From assembly GCA_002292285.1 (NCBI GenBank), contig DBBP01000011.1:1-64000 (forward strand): DNA of 64,000 nt. Direction: 5' to 3'. The notes beneath the pieces were generated by a model, which made no database searches, was not told the DNA's origin, and worked only from the letters and a program-made list of their open reading frames with translations. Positions 45,205 to 54,863 of this stretch are shown one piece after another; positions within the stretch are counted from its first letter, which is position 1; each line of letters opens with the position of its first letter. The translations under genes were made by a program, and so were the position numbers. The stretch is from Proteobacteria bacterium UBA981 (GTDB taxonomy: Bacteria > Pseudomonadota > Gammaproteobacteria > Ga0077536).

Positions 45205-45837
45205 ATGATCATCGATCCTGCCAATGTCGACCCGGTTAGTTCCTACAAACTCATGATTGGATCTATCACGCCGCGACCGATCGCATTTGTCTCCACCACC
45301 AGTCCCGAGGGCATCAACAACCTCGCACCATTCAGCTTTTTTACTGGCGTCAGCGCGAATCCGCCGGCTATCGGGTTCACCCCGGTCATTAATGGTGAAG
45401 GACGCCTGCGCGACACACGCCTCAACATCGAAGCGACGGGGGAATTCGTCGTCAACGTAGTGTCCGAGCATTTTGCCAAGCAAATGAACGCTACAGCAGT
45501 CGACGTCGCGCCCGAGGTCGATGAGTTTGAGCTGTCGGGGCTGACACCGGCTAGTTGTGAAGTCGTCGCCCCGCCCCGGGTCGCAGAGGCGTATGTGAGC
45601 ATGGAGTGCAAGCTCATTCAGGTGGTCGAGATCAGTAACAAGATTCTCGGTGGATCGTTCGTAATCGGCGAAATCGTGCGCTTCCATGTGGACGACCGGG
45701 TGTTCGATGATTACCGTATCGATGCCGACTTGCTCGCTACCGTTGGGCGTATGGGCGGCAACACCTACTCGCGTACCGCCGACCGCTTCGACCTGCCGCG
45801 CCCGACGCTGGACGACGTTAAGCCTGCATCCACTTGA
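45205..45837 (+). CDS. flavin reductase-like protein (FMN-binding split barrel)
   Basis: A 210-residue flavin reductase family protein. ITPRPIAFVSTTSPEGINNLAPFSFF is the classical FMN-binding segment (split here: ITPRPIAFVS and NNLAPFSFF). It probably reduces or binds FMN and could serve the luciferase-like or acyl-CoA-dehydrogenase-like monooxygenases. It lies 46 nt after the dehydrogenase gene and is probably cotranscribed. Confidence 0.88.
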   Translation: MIIDPANVDPVSSYKLMIGSITPRPIAFVSTTSPEGINNLAPFSFFTGVSANPPAIGFTPVINGEGRLRDTRLNIEATGEFVVNVVSEHFAKQMNATAVDVAPEVDEFELSGLTPASCEVVAPPRVAEAYVSMECKLIQVVEISNKILGGSFVIGEIVRFHVDDRVFDDYRIDADLLATVGRMGGNTYSRTADRFDLPRPTLDDVKPAST

Positions 45838-46187
45838 CAGAGCCATTGTCGTCGAGCCGCCCAAACGATATCGCGCCTATTCGTTATACGTCGCCAGAAT
45901 CGTTTTGAATTGCGCGGCCTGCCGACACTCATTTTTTGGGCGGCAAACGAACAAGCCCCGCTGCGGCAGAACGCGCAATTCGCCGCCGCCTTTAATTTCG
46001 CGCTGTTGATGCAGACATATCGCTGACACTCCGTCTGTCCGCTAACAGAGTGATTGCCCCAACGTCCCGATAGGGAATCGCGGCGAACGCGGCGCAGTTC
46101 AAAAATGCAGGTCGGCGCCAGAAACGCCCCGCTTCGCCCGGTGCCCGAAGGTGTGGCGGCTTGTGCCCCAATCGTTATAGTGCGGAC
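45838..46187 (+). promoter_or_regulatory. intergenic region with a possible leaderless promoter
   Basis: About 350 bases with no gene recognised. TATAGT at 46176-46181 is a good -10 hexamer and ends 6 nt before the ATG at 46188, and no Shine-Dalgarno is present. That is consistent with a leaderless transcript for the ACP-FAAL-acyltransferase gene. No clear -35 lies at the expected distance. Confidence 0.35.
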
Positions 46188-49046
46188 ATGAACGAATTGA
46201 ATGCGCCTCCCGCTGCCATCGACGTTGACACAGCCAGTGCTACGGTCGTAGCCACAGTCGAAACGGTTCTACGGGAGCTACATGCCGGGCGCACGACACT
46301 ACCGAGTGTGCGTCTGGATAGCTCGCTCGATCACGAGTTGGCGCTCGACAGCCTTGCGCGCGTCGAGCTCGGCAGTCGACTCGAGCAAGCTTTCGATGTC
46401 AGTCTCAAAGAGCAGCTCGTGTTCGACGCGACAACACCGCGAGACTTGCTCAGATCAGTATTAAAGGCCAGTGGCGGGCGTCCTCTGACACTGCGTACCG
46501 TCAGCGACTCACGTGTCCTTGCGCCTGCTGAAGGTAAACCGGAGCAAGCCCAAACCCTGGTCGAAATGCTCGAATGGCATGTCCGGCAACACGGCGACCG
46601 GCCCCACATTCAACTTTTTGATGACTACAGTGACGGAGAAGAGCTCACCTACGCGGCCCTGCATCGCGGTGCGATGGACGTGGCGGCGAATTTACAGCAA
46701 CACGGCTTAATGCCCGGCGAGGCAGTCGCATTAATGCTGCCGACCGGTCCGGCCTACTTCCTGTGTTTTTTCGGCATCCTGCTCGCTGGCGCTGTACCGG
46801 TACCCATTTATCCGCCGTTGCGACGGCAACAACTCGAAGATCATTTGCGCCGCCAGAGTCGCATCCTCGCTAATTGCCAGGCAGCGATGCTAATCACCAG
46901 CACGGACGCTTTAACGGCCGCACGGCTGCTCACAATCGCCGTCGACAGTCTGCGCAAGGTGCTCGATGCACACGTGCTGCTCCGGGCCGACGCTCGATAC
47001 GAGGCGGTGATTCGGCGACCGCAAGATACCGCCTTCCTCCAGTACACGTCCGGCAGCACTGGCGACCCAAAGGGCGTGGTCCTTAGCAACGCCAACTTGC
47101 TGGCTAACGTGCGCGCCGACGGCCACGCGATGGCTGCCGGTGATCGGGATGTATTCGTCAGTTGGCTACCGCTTTATCACGACATGGGTTTAATCGGCGC
47201 ATGGCTCGGCAGTCTGTATCACACAGTACGCTTCGTGGTGATGCCGCCAATGACGTTTCTCGCACGTCCGGAACGTTGGTTGTGGGCGATTCATCGCTAT
47301 CGCGGCACCCTGTCTGCGGCACCCAATTTTGCTTACGAGTTATGCCTGAACCGGATTGATGACAGTGCCATCGAGGGCCTTGATTTATCGACCTGGCGGG
47401 TCGCCGCGAATGGTGCAGAGGCCATCAGTGCATCGACCATGAGAGCCTTCAGCGCACGCTTCGCCGCGCATGGTTTCTCAGCGCAAGCGATGCTGCCCGT
47501 CTACGGACTCGCCGAATGCAGTGTCGGGCTGGCGTTTTCTCCGTTAGGACGAGAGGCGCTGGTCGAGACCATCAGGCGCGATACGCTCGCAGACAGCGGC
47601 ATCGCAAAGCTCGTCGAGCCCGACACGGCGGGCGCCGACAAGCTGGAAATTGTCGCATGTGGGCAACCGCTGCCGCGGCACGAAATCCGCGTCGTCGATC
47701 GCGGTGGGCGGGAGCTTGCGGAGCGCCATGAAGGCCGCCTGCAGTTTCGCGGCCCATCCGCGACCGCAGGCTACTTCGAACATCCGCAAGCTAATGCAGA
47801 GTTATTCGAAGACGGCTGGCTCAATAGTGGTGACCGGGCGTATCTGGCCGCTGGCAATATTTTCATCACCGGACGTAGCAAAGACGTCATTATTCGGGCA
47901 GGACGAAACATCTACCCGCCGGAACTCGAAGACGCAATCGGCGACATCAGCGGCATTCGAAAAGGTCACGTCGCTATATTTGGTGTCACAGATCACGACA
48001 AGGCTACGGAACGAGTGGTGGTGCTCGCCGAGACCCGACAGCGTCACGAGGAGCAGCATCAGCGGCTGCGCCTGGCGATTAATCAGCTCGCCGCAGACTT
48101 GATTGGCGGGCCTCCCGAGGAAATCGTATTTGCGCCGCCGAACACAGTGCTGCGCACCTCGAGTGGAAAAATTCGCCGCCACGCGTGCCGAGAACGCTAT
48201 GAGCGTAACGAAATTGGGCAACGCGACAGCGCCCTCTGGCTACAAACAGCGCATCTGGCCCTACGTGGCGTCGTGCCGCAATTGCGCAGGCTGCTGCGCG
48301 GGCTGCGCGCCTGGTTATTTGCGCTGTGGTGCTGGCCTGTGTTCGTGGCGCTGGCAACGATTGCGTGGGGGGCGGCCTGGTTGCCGCTGCCGCGGCGATG
48401 GTTATGGCAAGGCGTGCGCAGTTTAGCTCGTGGGACCGCGTTTGTTACCGCTACCCGCGTCCGGCTTGACGGACTGAATTCCGTGCCGGCTGAAGGCGAA
48501 CCCTGCATCATTGTGGCCAACCATCAAAGCTATCTCGACGCCATTCTATTGCTCGCGAATATCCCGCGACCGGCCCATTTTCTGATTAAGGGAGAGCTGA
48601 GTCGCTCAATCCTGCTGGGGCGTCCACTGGCGCGGTTGGGTGGCTTGTTTGTCGAGCGCTTTGATGCCGCTGCGGGTATCGCGGGCCTGGAAGAAGCCGC
48701 TGATGTCCTTAAGCATGGCGGCTTACTGGTGGTGTTTCCGGAAGGTACCTTTAAGCGTATGCCAGGCCTGCTGCCCTTTCATATGGGCGCTTTCAATATC
48801 GCCGTGAACAGCAATGTCGGCATGCTTCCCGTAGCGATTCATGGGACTCGTTCAATACTTCGATCAGATTCGTGGTTTCCTCGCCATGCTGACATCGCAG
48901 TAAACATCGGCCAAATGCTCTTGCCGAGTGGTCGCGCTAGTGTCTGGTCGCAGGCCCTTGAGCTGCGTGATGCTGTGCGCGCTTATATTCTCGAACACAG
49001 TCACGAACCTGATTTGGCGCACGAATCCAATGAGGTCAACGCGTGA
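46188..49046 (+). CDS. ACP - fatty acyl-AMP ligase - 1-acylglycerol-phosphate acyltransferase fusion
   Basis: A 952-residue three-part protein. An N-terminal acyl carrier domain (about 15-90) carries the phosphopantetheine Ser55 in LALDSLARVELG. A FAAL/AMP-ligase domain (about 105-675) has YTSGSTGDPKG and GRSKDVIIRAGRNIYP. One or two membrane helices (about 700-745) precede a PlsC-type acyltransferase (about 760-940) with NHQSYLD (H-x4-D) and FPEGT. It would activate a free fatty acid as acyl-AMP, load it on its own carrier and pass it to a glycerol phosphate or other acceptor at the inner membrane. AMP-ligase/PlsC fusions are known (Aas-like), but the N-terminal carrier is less usual. Confidence 0.92.
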   Translation: MNELNAPPAAIDVDTASATVVATVETVLRELHAGRTTLPSVRLDSSLDHELALDSLARVELGSRLEQAFDVSLKEQLVFDATTPRDLLRSVLKASGGRPLTLRTVSDSRVLAPAEGKPEQAQTLVEMLEWHVRQHGDRPHIQLFDDYSDGEELTYAALHRGAMDVAANLQQHGLMPGEAVALMLPTGPAYFLCFFGILLAGAVPVPIYPPLRRQQLEDHLRRQSRILANCQAAMLITSTDALTAARLLTIAVDSLRKVLDAHVLLRADARYEAVIRRPQDTAFLQYTSGSTGDPKGVVLSNANLLANVRADGHAMAAGDRDVFVSWLPLYHDMGLIGAWLGSLYHTVRFVVMPPMTFLARPERWLWAIHRYRGTLSAAPNFAYELCLNRIDDSAIEGLDLSTWRVAANGAEAISASTMRAFSARFAAHGFSAQAMLPVYGLAECSVGLAFSPLGREALVETIRRDTLADSGIAKLVEPDTAGADKLEIVACGQPLPRHEIRVVDRGGRELAERHEGRLQFRGPSATAGYFEHPQANAELFEDGWLNSGDRAYLAAGNIFITGRSKDVIIRAGRNIYPPELEDAIGDISGIRKGHVAIFGVTDHDKATERVVVLAETRQRHEEQHQRLRLAINQLAADLIGGPPEEIVFAPPNTVLRTSSGKIRRHACRERYERNEIGQRDSALWLQTAHLALRGVVPQLRRLLRGLRAWLFALWCWPVFVALATIAWGAAWLPLPRRWLWQGVRSLARGTAFVTATRVRLDGLNSVPAEGEPCIIVANHQSYLDAILLLANIPRPAHFLIKGELSRSILLGRPLARLGGLFVERFDAAAGIAGLEEAADVLKHGGLLVVFPEGTFKRMPGLLPFHMGAFNIAVNSNVGMLPVAIHGTRSILRSDSWFPRHADIAVNIGQMLLPSGRASVWSQALELRDAVRAYILEHSHEPDLAHESNEVNA

Positions 49047-49181
49047 TGGCTGTCTGCCGGAAGCGGGGGCGGGCTTGCGCCGGATTAGGAATGAGCAACG
49101 AGAGGTAGATGTTCTCGTCTGTCGCCCCCGTTATACCCAGGTTTGAGGGAAGCAGAACGCGCCGGGCCAAGGCCGCGCCGA

Positions 49182-49328
49182 TTAATACGCAGGACTGAAC
49201 CAGAGTCCTTCAACCAAGACAAACATGACGCGCCGATCGGCATCGGTCTTGTTCGCCCAGGTGTGGTTAGTAGCGCGCCTGGCCAGTGGATCGCCAGCCT
49301 GCGTCTCCGCTGAGGCAGTAACCGGCAC
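49182..49328 (-). pseudogene. cupin C-terminal remnant
   Basis: A 48-codon stretch encodes DPLARRATNHTWANKTD followed by VMFVLVEGLW, which matches the end of small single-domain cupins. The frame is closed by stops not far upstream, inside the 3' end of the FAD monooxygenase gene, and no ribosome binding site is present. It looks like the 3' end of a former cupin gene. The rest of the roughly 310-bp gap holds no gene. Confidence 0.5.
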
Positions 49329-49353
49329 CGCTAGATGGCGGGATAGAAACGGA

Positions 49354-50574
49354 CTATCGGCGCGTATGAATGTAGTCGGATTTGATCGTCACTATCGACG
49401 TGTACCATTTTTGCATGCCCGCCGCGTCCAACTGCGACCAGTCGGGAATCTCCTCAACCAGTGCACGTCCGAGCTGATTGCCGAAGCGGACCAGATTGTT
49501 GTTCGCTGTTGTGCGTTCCGTATTCCACATCGCCAGCGCCTCGTCGATCCCGGCGCCAGAGGCAAGCGCCGCGCCGAGACTCACCATGTCGTTCATACCC
49601 TTGAGTGCCCCGGCCCCGCTGTGTGGACGTGCGAAGGCACCGGCGTCACCGGCGAGGCAGATCCGCCCTTTCACATAGGCCGGCACTTCGCAATCGTAAA
49701 TAGCGTAAGCAAAAGTGTCGGGGCTTTTATCGGTGATGTCCGCGTAATAGCTGGGCAGATTTCGTCGCGCGGCAGCTTTGAGAGCCTGTTCAGTGTCGGG
49801 AGGCATGGAGCCCGGTGGCAATGAGCCTTGATGTTGTTGGCCACTTCTATCCGTCATGAACGCCGCCAATTCGGCAGCCGGCACCTGGCAATACACCCCC
49901 CAGTTGACCAACCGCGAGCCTCGCTCGAGCACATCGCCAGGACCGGGAACGAAATAGAAAATTCCGTGCCCGCCCGGGTGGCCCACGCAACGTATGCCAT
50001 TTTCAAGGGCGGCTGCATCCTCAAGCTGGTCCTCGGCGATAAATCCACGCCACAAGACGTAGCCGGCATAGGCCAATTCAATCTCTGGAAACAACGTGCT
50101 TCGACCCAGCGACGCATAGCCGTCCGCGCACACAACGAGATCGAACGTCGCAGTGCTGCCGTCTGCCAATTCAACGACCGCGCCATCATTGCCGGACTGA
50201 TGGAGTGCCACAACGTGTTGGCGCGTGAGATAGTGCTCGTCGTCGACTCGGTCGCGCAGATTTCGATACAGCGCACCCCAATTCAGCGCCGCCAGATTGG
50301 CAGGCTGATCCCAGGCCAGATAACCCAGGCGCGATTCCTCATCGGTTCGCCAAATTCGTGAAAAAGAGCGCGCGGAAATGTTCGGGATGTCGGCATCGAC
50401 CAGATCACGCGCAATGAACGTATCGAACTCGCCCGAGGGCACGCCAATGCCTGCGCCGCGGTCCTTTAGCTCGTCGCCAGAACGCTCAAACACAGTCACG
50501 TCGAAGCCGCGCCGCGTCAGCTCGATTGCTGCACAACACCCTGCTATCGAGCCCCCGATAATTCCGATTTTCAT
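49354..50574 (-). CDS. FAD-dependent aromatic-type monooxygenase
   Basis: A flavoprotein hydroxylase of about 406 residues of the PheA/salicylate-hydroxylase type. The N-terminal GxGxxG is IIGGSIAGCCAA, the second FAD motif is VVCADGYASLGR (DG type), and the third is GRICLAGDAGAFARPHSGAG. The start is uncertain: three in-frame Mets lie within nine codons. It stands beside a cupin remnant. Substrate is unknown; aromatic hydroxylation is likely from the fold. Confidence 0.88.
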   Translation of the reverse strand: MKIGIIGGSIAGCCAAIELTRRGFDVTVFERSGDELKDRGAGIGVPSGEFDTFIARDLVDADIPNISARSFSRIWRTDEESRLGYLAWDQPANLAALNWGALYRNLRDRVDDEHYLTRQHVVALHQSGNDGAVVELADGSTATFDLVVCADGYASLGRSTLFPEIELAYAGYVLWRGFIAEDQLEDAAALENGIRCVGHPGGHGIFYFVPGPGDVLERGSRLVNWGVYCQVPAAELAAFMTDRSGQQHQGSLPPGSMPPDTEQALKAAARRNLPSYYADITDKSPDTFAYAIYDCEVPAYVKGRICLAGDAGAFARPHSGAGALKGMNDMVSLGAALASGAGIDEALAMWNTERTTANNNLVRFGNQLGRALVEEIPDWSQLDAAGMQKWYTSIVTIKSDYIHTRR

Positions 50575-50780
50575 AGTCTGCATAGTCGTGCGCCGCACCC
50601 GTCATCCGCTTTTTTCACGGTGTTCGAAAGTGTATGCGAAGTCGCACCTTGGACTGTGTCTTTTTTTGCAGTGCTCGATGCCGGCGCAACGCCGCAGCGC
50701 ATCACGACGACCGCAAAGATGCCCGTCGTTGCGGGCGCAGGTCCTGATCACTCGCGGTCCCGCGCGTTCAAGTCAGGGGT

Positions 50781-50809
50781 TTGACGGCAATAATTCGCAT
50801 CGCTATCTT
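50781..50809 (+). promoter_or_regulatory. sigma-70-type promoter
   Basis: TTGACG (50781-50786), 17 nt, then TATCTT (50804-50809). The spacing and hexamers fit a housekeeping promoter with transcription starting near 50816, about 100 nt before the Sel1 gene at 50914. Confidence 0.55.
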
Positions 50810-50913
50810 CCTCGCAAATGGCCTCAATCATGCGAACAGATGGGAAGCAGGTACAATCTACAAGGCACGTCGAACGGCTGACAGAATTACTCTTTAGCGA
50901 AGTGAAAAGGAAC

Positions 50914-51864
50914 ATGAACACATTGCCTCAATTGCATCCAGTCCGTCGCGGCACCGACCGAGCGGACACAACTTTATGCTTGATACGATGTCGTCTTTTC
51001 GCGCTGGGTCTTCTGTGCCTCAGTGGGCTTCCGGGCGTAAGTATTGCCGAGACTGTCGACATCGATAAACTCGATGACGCGGCCGTCGTACAGGAAGTCC
51101 GACGCCTCGCAGAGGATGGCGATGCAGAAGCACAACTCCATCTGGGGCTCATGTATGCAGCTGGTTCAGGTGTGCGACAAAACGACGAAGAAGCCGTCAT
51201 TTGGTTCGAGCGCGCGGCCAAGCAAGGCCATCCGGCAGGCCAATTCAATTTCGGTTATATGTACGTCCTCGGTAAAGGCGTGGCGCAGGACAGCGCCGCG
51301 GCAACCGAGTGGTTCCGCCGCGCAGCTGATCAAGGCAACGCAGCGGCGCAACACAATCTGGGCGTCTCGTACCTGCAAGGAACCGGGGTCGCTGAAAACG
51401 TGTCCGCGGCAGTCAAGTGGTTCACGCTCGCCGCCGAACAGGAGTTCGCCGCATCGCAGCACAATTTGTTTCGCCTATATGCTGACGACGAGGGTGTTCC
51501 TCAAGATGATGTTGTGGCACTCAAATGGCTTAACCGGGCGGCAGAAAACGGCAACGCGGGCGCCCAGTACAGTCTGGGCGACATCTATGGTTCTGGTGGC
51601 CACGGCATGCGCGCGAACTATGTGCTGGCCTATGCCTGGTGTGGCACAGCTGCGGCCGCCGGCTCAGCCGATGCGGTCACGTGTTATCTGGGCGCAGAGC
51701 AATATCTCGGCGACAGCGAGAAAGAACGCGCACGCGCATTGACCCTGGAGTTTCGCGAAAAATACAGTGAGAAATCAGCTGAAGACAAACGGCTGGTCGC
51801 TGACCCGCGAATTTTCCTGCAGCAACGCACCAAAAAAGTTGAGGCGCCGCACCGCCCGTACTAA
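50914..51864 (+). CDS. secreted Sel1-repeat protein
   Basis: A 316-residue protein with a late signal segment (hydrophobic about 22-45, ending near SIAET). It has five or six Sel1 repeats (about 60-250), for example AEAQLHLGLMYAAGSGVRQ and AAAQHNLGVSYLQGTGV. Sel1 proteins act as protein-interaction scaffolds in envelope stress or secretion. AAAAGG precedes the ATG. No partner gene is adjacent. Confidence 0.88.
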   Translation: MNTLPQLHPVRRGTDRADTTLCLIRCRLFALGLLCLSGLPGVSIAETVDIDKLDDAAVVQEVRRLAEDGDAEAQLHLGLMYAAGSGVRQNDEEAVIWFERAAKQGHPAGQFNFGYMYVLGKGVAQDSAAATEWFRRAADQGNAAAQHNLGVSYLQGTGVAENVSAAVKWFTLAAEQEFAASQHNLFRLYADDEGVPQDDVVALKWLNRAAENGNAGAQYSLGDIYGSGGHGMRANYVLAYAWCGTAAAAGSADAVTCYLGAEQYLGDSEKERARALTLEFREKYSEKSAEDKRLVADPRIFLQQRTKKVEAPHRPY

Positions 51865-51890
51865 GGCCGAATTACCTCCGCGCCTTTCGG

Positions 51891-52733
51891 TCACGGCACG
51901 ACTTTGACCACAACACGGCCCAGCGCGCCGAAATCAGCCTCGTAAGCACCAGGCTCCCCGAGATGGATGCCCGTTTGGTTTCCGGGGATAACGACCTGAC
52001 CTGCACGAATCTCATAGCCTTGCGCGAGCGCGAATTCGTTCACTACCCACAAAACATTAGCCCACAGATCACTGGCCTTACTCAGATCTCGGTGACCCAA
52101 TTCGACCGCCCCGCGCCGGGTCACAACCGGAATTGACTCAAGTTCGAGGGTTGCCGCGGCAACCGGGACGCCAACGAGCAGATTCTTGAAAGCGACGTTT
52201 AGTGGTATGAGCGCTTTACGCAAATGCACCAGATCGCGCTTGACGCTACCGAAATCTGCCAACGCGCCATCCGCTATTTCAAGTGCAGGGACGATCTCGC
52301 AGACCACGTCTTTAAGCGCAGCGATGTCCGCCAGCGGTGCACTAACATCGGCGCAAAAGCGGAATCCGAATTCTGCTTCGATGATCAGCAGGTGAAAGTC
52401 CGAAGCCTTGACCGTGATTTCGTTTTTCAGCAGGCCACTCGCGAGCACGACCCCGCCGACGGGGGCAGTCGGGATGAAGCCGCCCTTGAAGCCCGCGATC
52501 TGATCGCCGTCACTGAGATAACGCGACACGACGTTTCTCTGCACGGCGTAAAGTTGCTGTTCATCCAGCTGCGGATGAATACGATAGAAATCCGGGTAGA
52601 GCGTGGCACCTCTTTTGGCTGCATAGACTAAGGCGCCCATATACTCCGTATCGACCGTTGGCTCTTCCGCGCTACAAATCGTACTGACAAGCGCCATAAC
52701 CATCGCCGCACATAACGCTCTGGTTACGCGCAT
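51891..52733 (-). CDS. exported 2-keto-4-pentenoate-hydratase-like protein
   Basis: A 280-residue protein with a signal peptide (about 1-22, cleavage near CSAEE) followed by a domain similar to MhpD/FAH-type hydratases: AGFKGGF, LIIEAEFGFRFCADV and VWVVNEFALAQG-like segments. The family is usually cytoplasmic, so export is unusual. The chosen ATG at 52733 makes a TGATG overlap with the upstream DUF2797 gene, so they are translationally coupled. Role is unknown. Confidence 0.75.
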   Translation of the reverse strand: MRVTRALCAAMVMALVSTICSAEEPTVDTEYMGALVYAAKRGATLYPDFYRIHPQLDEQQLYAVQRNVVSRYLSDGDQIAGFKGGFIPTAPVGGVVLASGLLKNEITVKASDFHLLIIEAEFGFRFCADVSAPLADIAALKDVVCEIVPALEIADGALADFGSVKRDLVHLRKALIPLNVAFKNLLVGVPVAAATLELESIPVVTRRGAVELGHRDLSKASDLWANVLWVVNEFALAQGYEIRAGQVVIPGNQTGIHLGEPGAYEADFGALGRVVVKVVP

Positions 52734-53548
52734 CACGCCCACTCAGCCTCAATCTCGTAACCAGTGAATTTGCGCATATTGATCACCCCGCTATCGAACA
52801 ACAAATACTGTCCCTTAATACCTTCAAGCGTCCCGGCCACCTCCGGTTTTTTATCGAAATTGTGCGAAACGATTTTCTCAGGGAAGCGGGTCACGGGGTA
52901 ATTGATATCGAGGACCGCTTCGTCAAGTATCGTCACCGAATCGTCACCATGCTCGGCGACAATTTCCTCAATCTCCGCGGCATTCTCCTGCAGTGCCGTC
53001 GCTGCAAGCGCGGCTAAATCCAGTGGTGCAGCATTACCCTTCAGAATGGCCCGCCAGTTCGTTTTATCGGCCAGCGTGCGCGCCAGCGTCACCTCGATAA
53101 GTCCCGCGACGTGACGCGTGCTGGCGCGCAAGATCGGCAGCGCCTGGGTAGCACCCTGATCCATCCAACGTGTCGGAACCTGGTTGAGTCGCGTAATACC
53201 GACTTTCAATCCGGAGGTATTGGCCAGATACACCAATGTGCCGGTCATGCAGTGTTGCTCACCCCAGGCCGGCTCACGACAGGTTCCGGCGGCGAAGTGG
53301 CAGGTCTCCGGTTTCATAATGCACATATCGCAGCGCGCCAGCGAGCTCATGCAAGGATAACAATGGCCCTGTGCAAAGCTCTTATTGGTTCGTCGCCCGC
53401 AGGCGTCGCAGAAAATCTGCCCGCTGTAGCGCAGCTTGAGCGGTTTACCGATACCCTCGTTCAGCGCCAGACGGTGTTCGCCAAGAACCAGTTCGTAGTG
53501 CACAACGTCGTCCAGACGGGTCGTCATTTTGCTCAATGTGCCACGCAT
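52733..53548 (-). CDS. DUF2797-family zinc-finger protein
   Basis: A 271-residue DUF2797 protein. Cys-rich motifs FCDACGRRT, CYPCMSSLARCDMC and CHFAAGTCREP would form zinc sites near residues 45-115. The later HCMTGTLVYLANTSGLKVGI segment resembles a GIY-YIG-like start. It forms a coupled pair with the exported hydratase-like protein. Function is unknown. Confidence 0.87.
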   Translation of the reverse strand: MRGTLSKMTTRLDDVVHYELVLGEHRLALNEGIGKPLKLRYSGQIFCDACGRRTNKSFAQGHCYPCMSSLARCDMCIMKPETCHFAAGTCREPAWGEQHCMTGTLVYLANTSGLKVGITRLNQVPTRWMDQGATQALPILRASTRHVAGLIEVTLARTLADKTNWRAILKGNAAPLDLAALAATALQENAAEIEEIVAEHGDDSVTILDEAVLDINYPVTRFPEKIVSHNFDKKPEVAGTLEGIKGQYLLFDSGVINMRKFTGYEIEAEWA

Positions 53549-53862
53549 TCTTACCAGCTCCGTACAACGAAAATTGGCGCATCATTATGGCGTACTGCGA
53601 TGGTGAAACAAGCGCCTGCCGGCTCGCCCGAGTTGGTGCATAAGGTCCGGCTGAGTTTTGATGATCGCGTTGCGCAATCGGTTGGCGCGGCAGGTGCAAA
53701 CGAGCAACGGCACGCCATCGATTCTACAATAGCCTTCGCGTCGTGAGACCCAGACCAAAATTGATCCACTCGCTCCCGGGCTCGTGTTGTGCAGAAGCTG
53801 ATCGGCGATAAGACCGAGCGATACTACCGCAGCGCCATGTCATACCTGGCCAGCCACGAACA
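53549..53862. other. intergenic region
   Basis: About 314 bases between the DUF2797 gene and the metallo-hydrolase, whose 3' ends and starts all point left. Short open frames exist but none is convincing. No RNA or repeat is seen. Confidence 0.4.
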
Positions 53863-54633
53863 TCACGCGACAGGCAATGGCGCCTGCGGAACCTCAGCCC
53901 AAAATTCCGGATCGTGTCCGAACATCAAACGCGCACCGCTACTCTGCAAAGCTTTTAGCCGAGTCAACGAATCCCGCATGGCAAGCTCATCGTTGACCGC
54001 GATAGGCGCGGGTAAACGCATCTCTTCGAGGCTCTGGCGCAAATAGCACGCATCACCGCACAACACGACTGGACCAGTCTCGGTTTGGAGTACAAGCGAT
54101 TGGTGCCCCGGGGTATGACCGTATGTCGGCATGCACACGACCGTGCCGTCGCCAAAAATATCGTGTTCGCCGCGAGCTTCGATGCGACCGTGTCCGTGAT
54201 CGAAATCAGCTGGGTTGTAGTGATTTGCCGCGCGTAGCTCCGGCACGTGAGCCGCTTCCCACTCACGTTGCTGAATAATATGGCAAGCATTGGGGATGAG
54301 TTCGTGGCCACCACAGTGGTCGAAATGCAGATGGGAACTGACTAGATAATTAATGTCCGCGGGGTCCACTTCCAAACTTTCCAAGCGCGTAGACACTTCC
54401 TCATTGGGCTCGTAGAAAATCTCGAAAAATGGTTCCAGTTCCTCACCGAGCGCTTTGGCACCATCTTTCTGGACACGTAACGACATGCCGGAGTCGAACA
54501 GTACCGTGCCACGCGGATGGCGAATGAAGTACGCAGGTACAGGGATTCGACAAACCCCCTCTGTGCCGTCTATCAAAAAGGGCATCGGCATGCTCAGCCA
54601 GCCGCACGTCATCGCGTAAATACTAACTGTCAA
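53863..54633 (-). CDS. MBL-fold lactonase-like hydrolase
   Basis: A metallo-beta-lactamase-fold enzyme of about 256 residues with HLHFDHCGG, the Asp/His-containing YNPADFDHGHG, YGHTPGHQS and CGDACYL. The arrangement is that of N-acyl-homoserine lactonases (AiiA/AttM type), so quorum quenching or another lactone is possible. The start is a TTG at 54633, preceded by AAGGAG with 7-nt spacing; in-frame ATGs lie at 54651 and 54666 without comparable sites. Confidence 0.85.
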   Translation of the reverse strand: MTVSIYAMTCGWLSMPMPFLIDGTEGVCRIPVPAYFIRHPRGTVLFDSGMSLRVQKDGAKALGEELEPFFEIFYEPNEEVSTRLESLEVDPADINYLVSSHLHFDHCGGHELIPNACHIIQQREWEAAHVPELRAANHYNPADFDHGHGRIEARGEHDIFGDGTVVCMPTYGHTPGHQSLVLQTETGPVVLCGDACYLRQSLEEMRLPAPIAVNDELAMRDSLTRLKALQSSGARLMFGHDPEFWAEVPQAPLPVA

Positions 54634-54863
54634 AGTCTGGCTCCTTTTCATTGTGATATCCGCCATCTCAGCTTACGCTAGCGCCCTGTTGCGCGCGAGT
54701 CGGTGGCCATGGTCGGATCGACAGTGATCAGGTCACAACGGGAATCCTTCTGGCCGCGAGCAACTCGGCTTCGCGACTGGAATACCGCAGGCTGAAACAG
54801 CGCAATGCTGCTTCGCCAGCGCTGCAGACACGATCGATAAAGCATGACGACAGGAGAACATCT

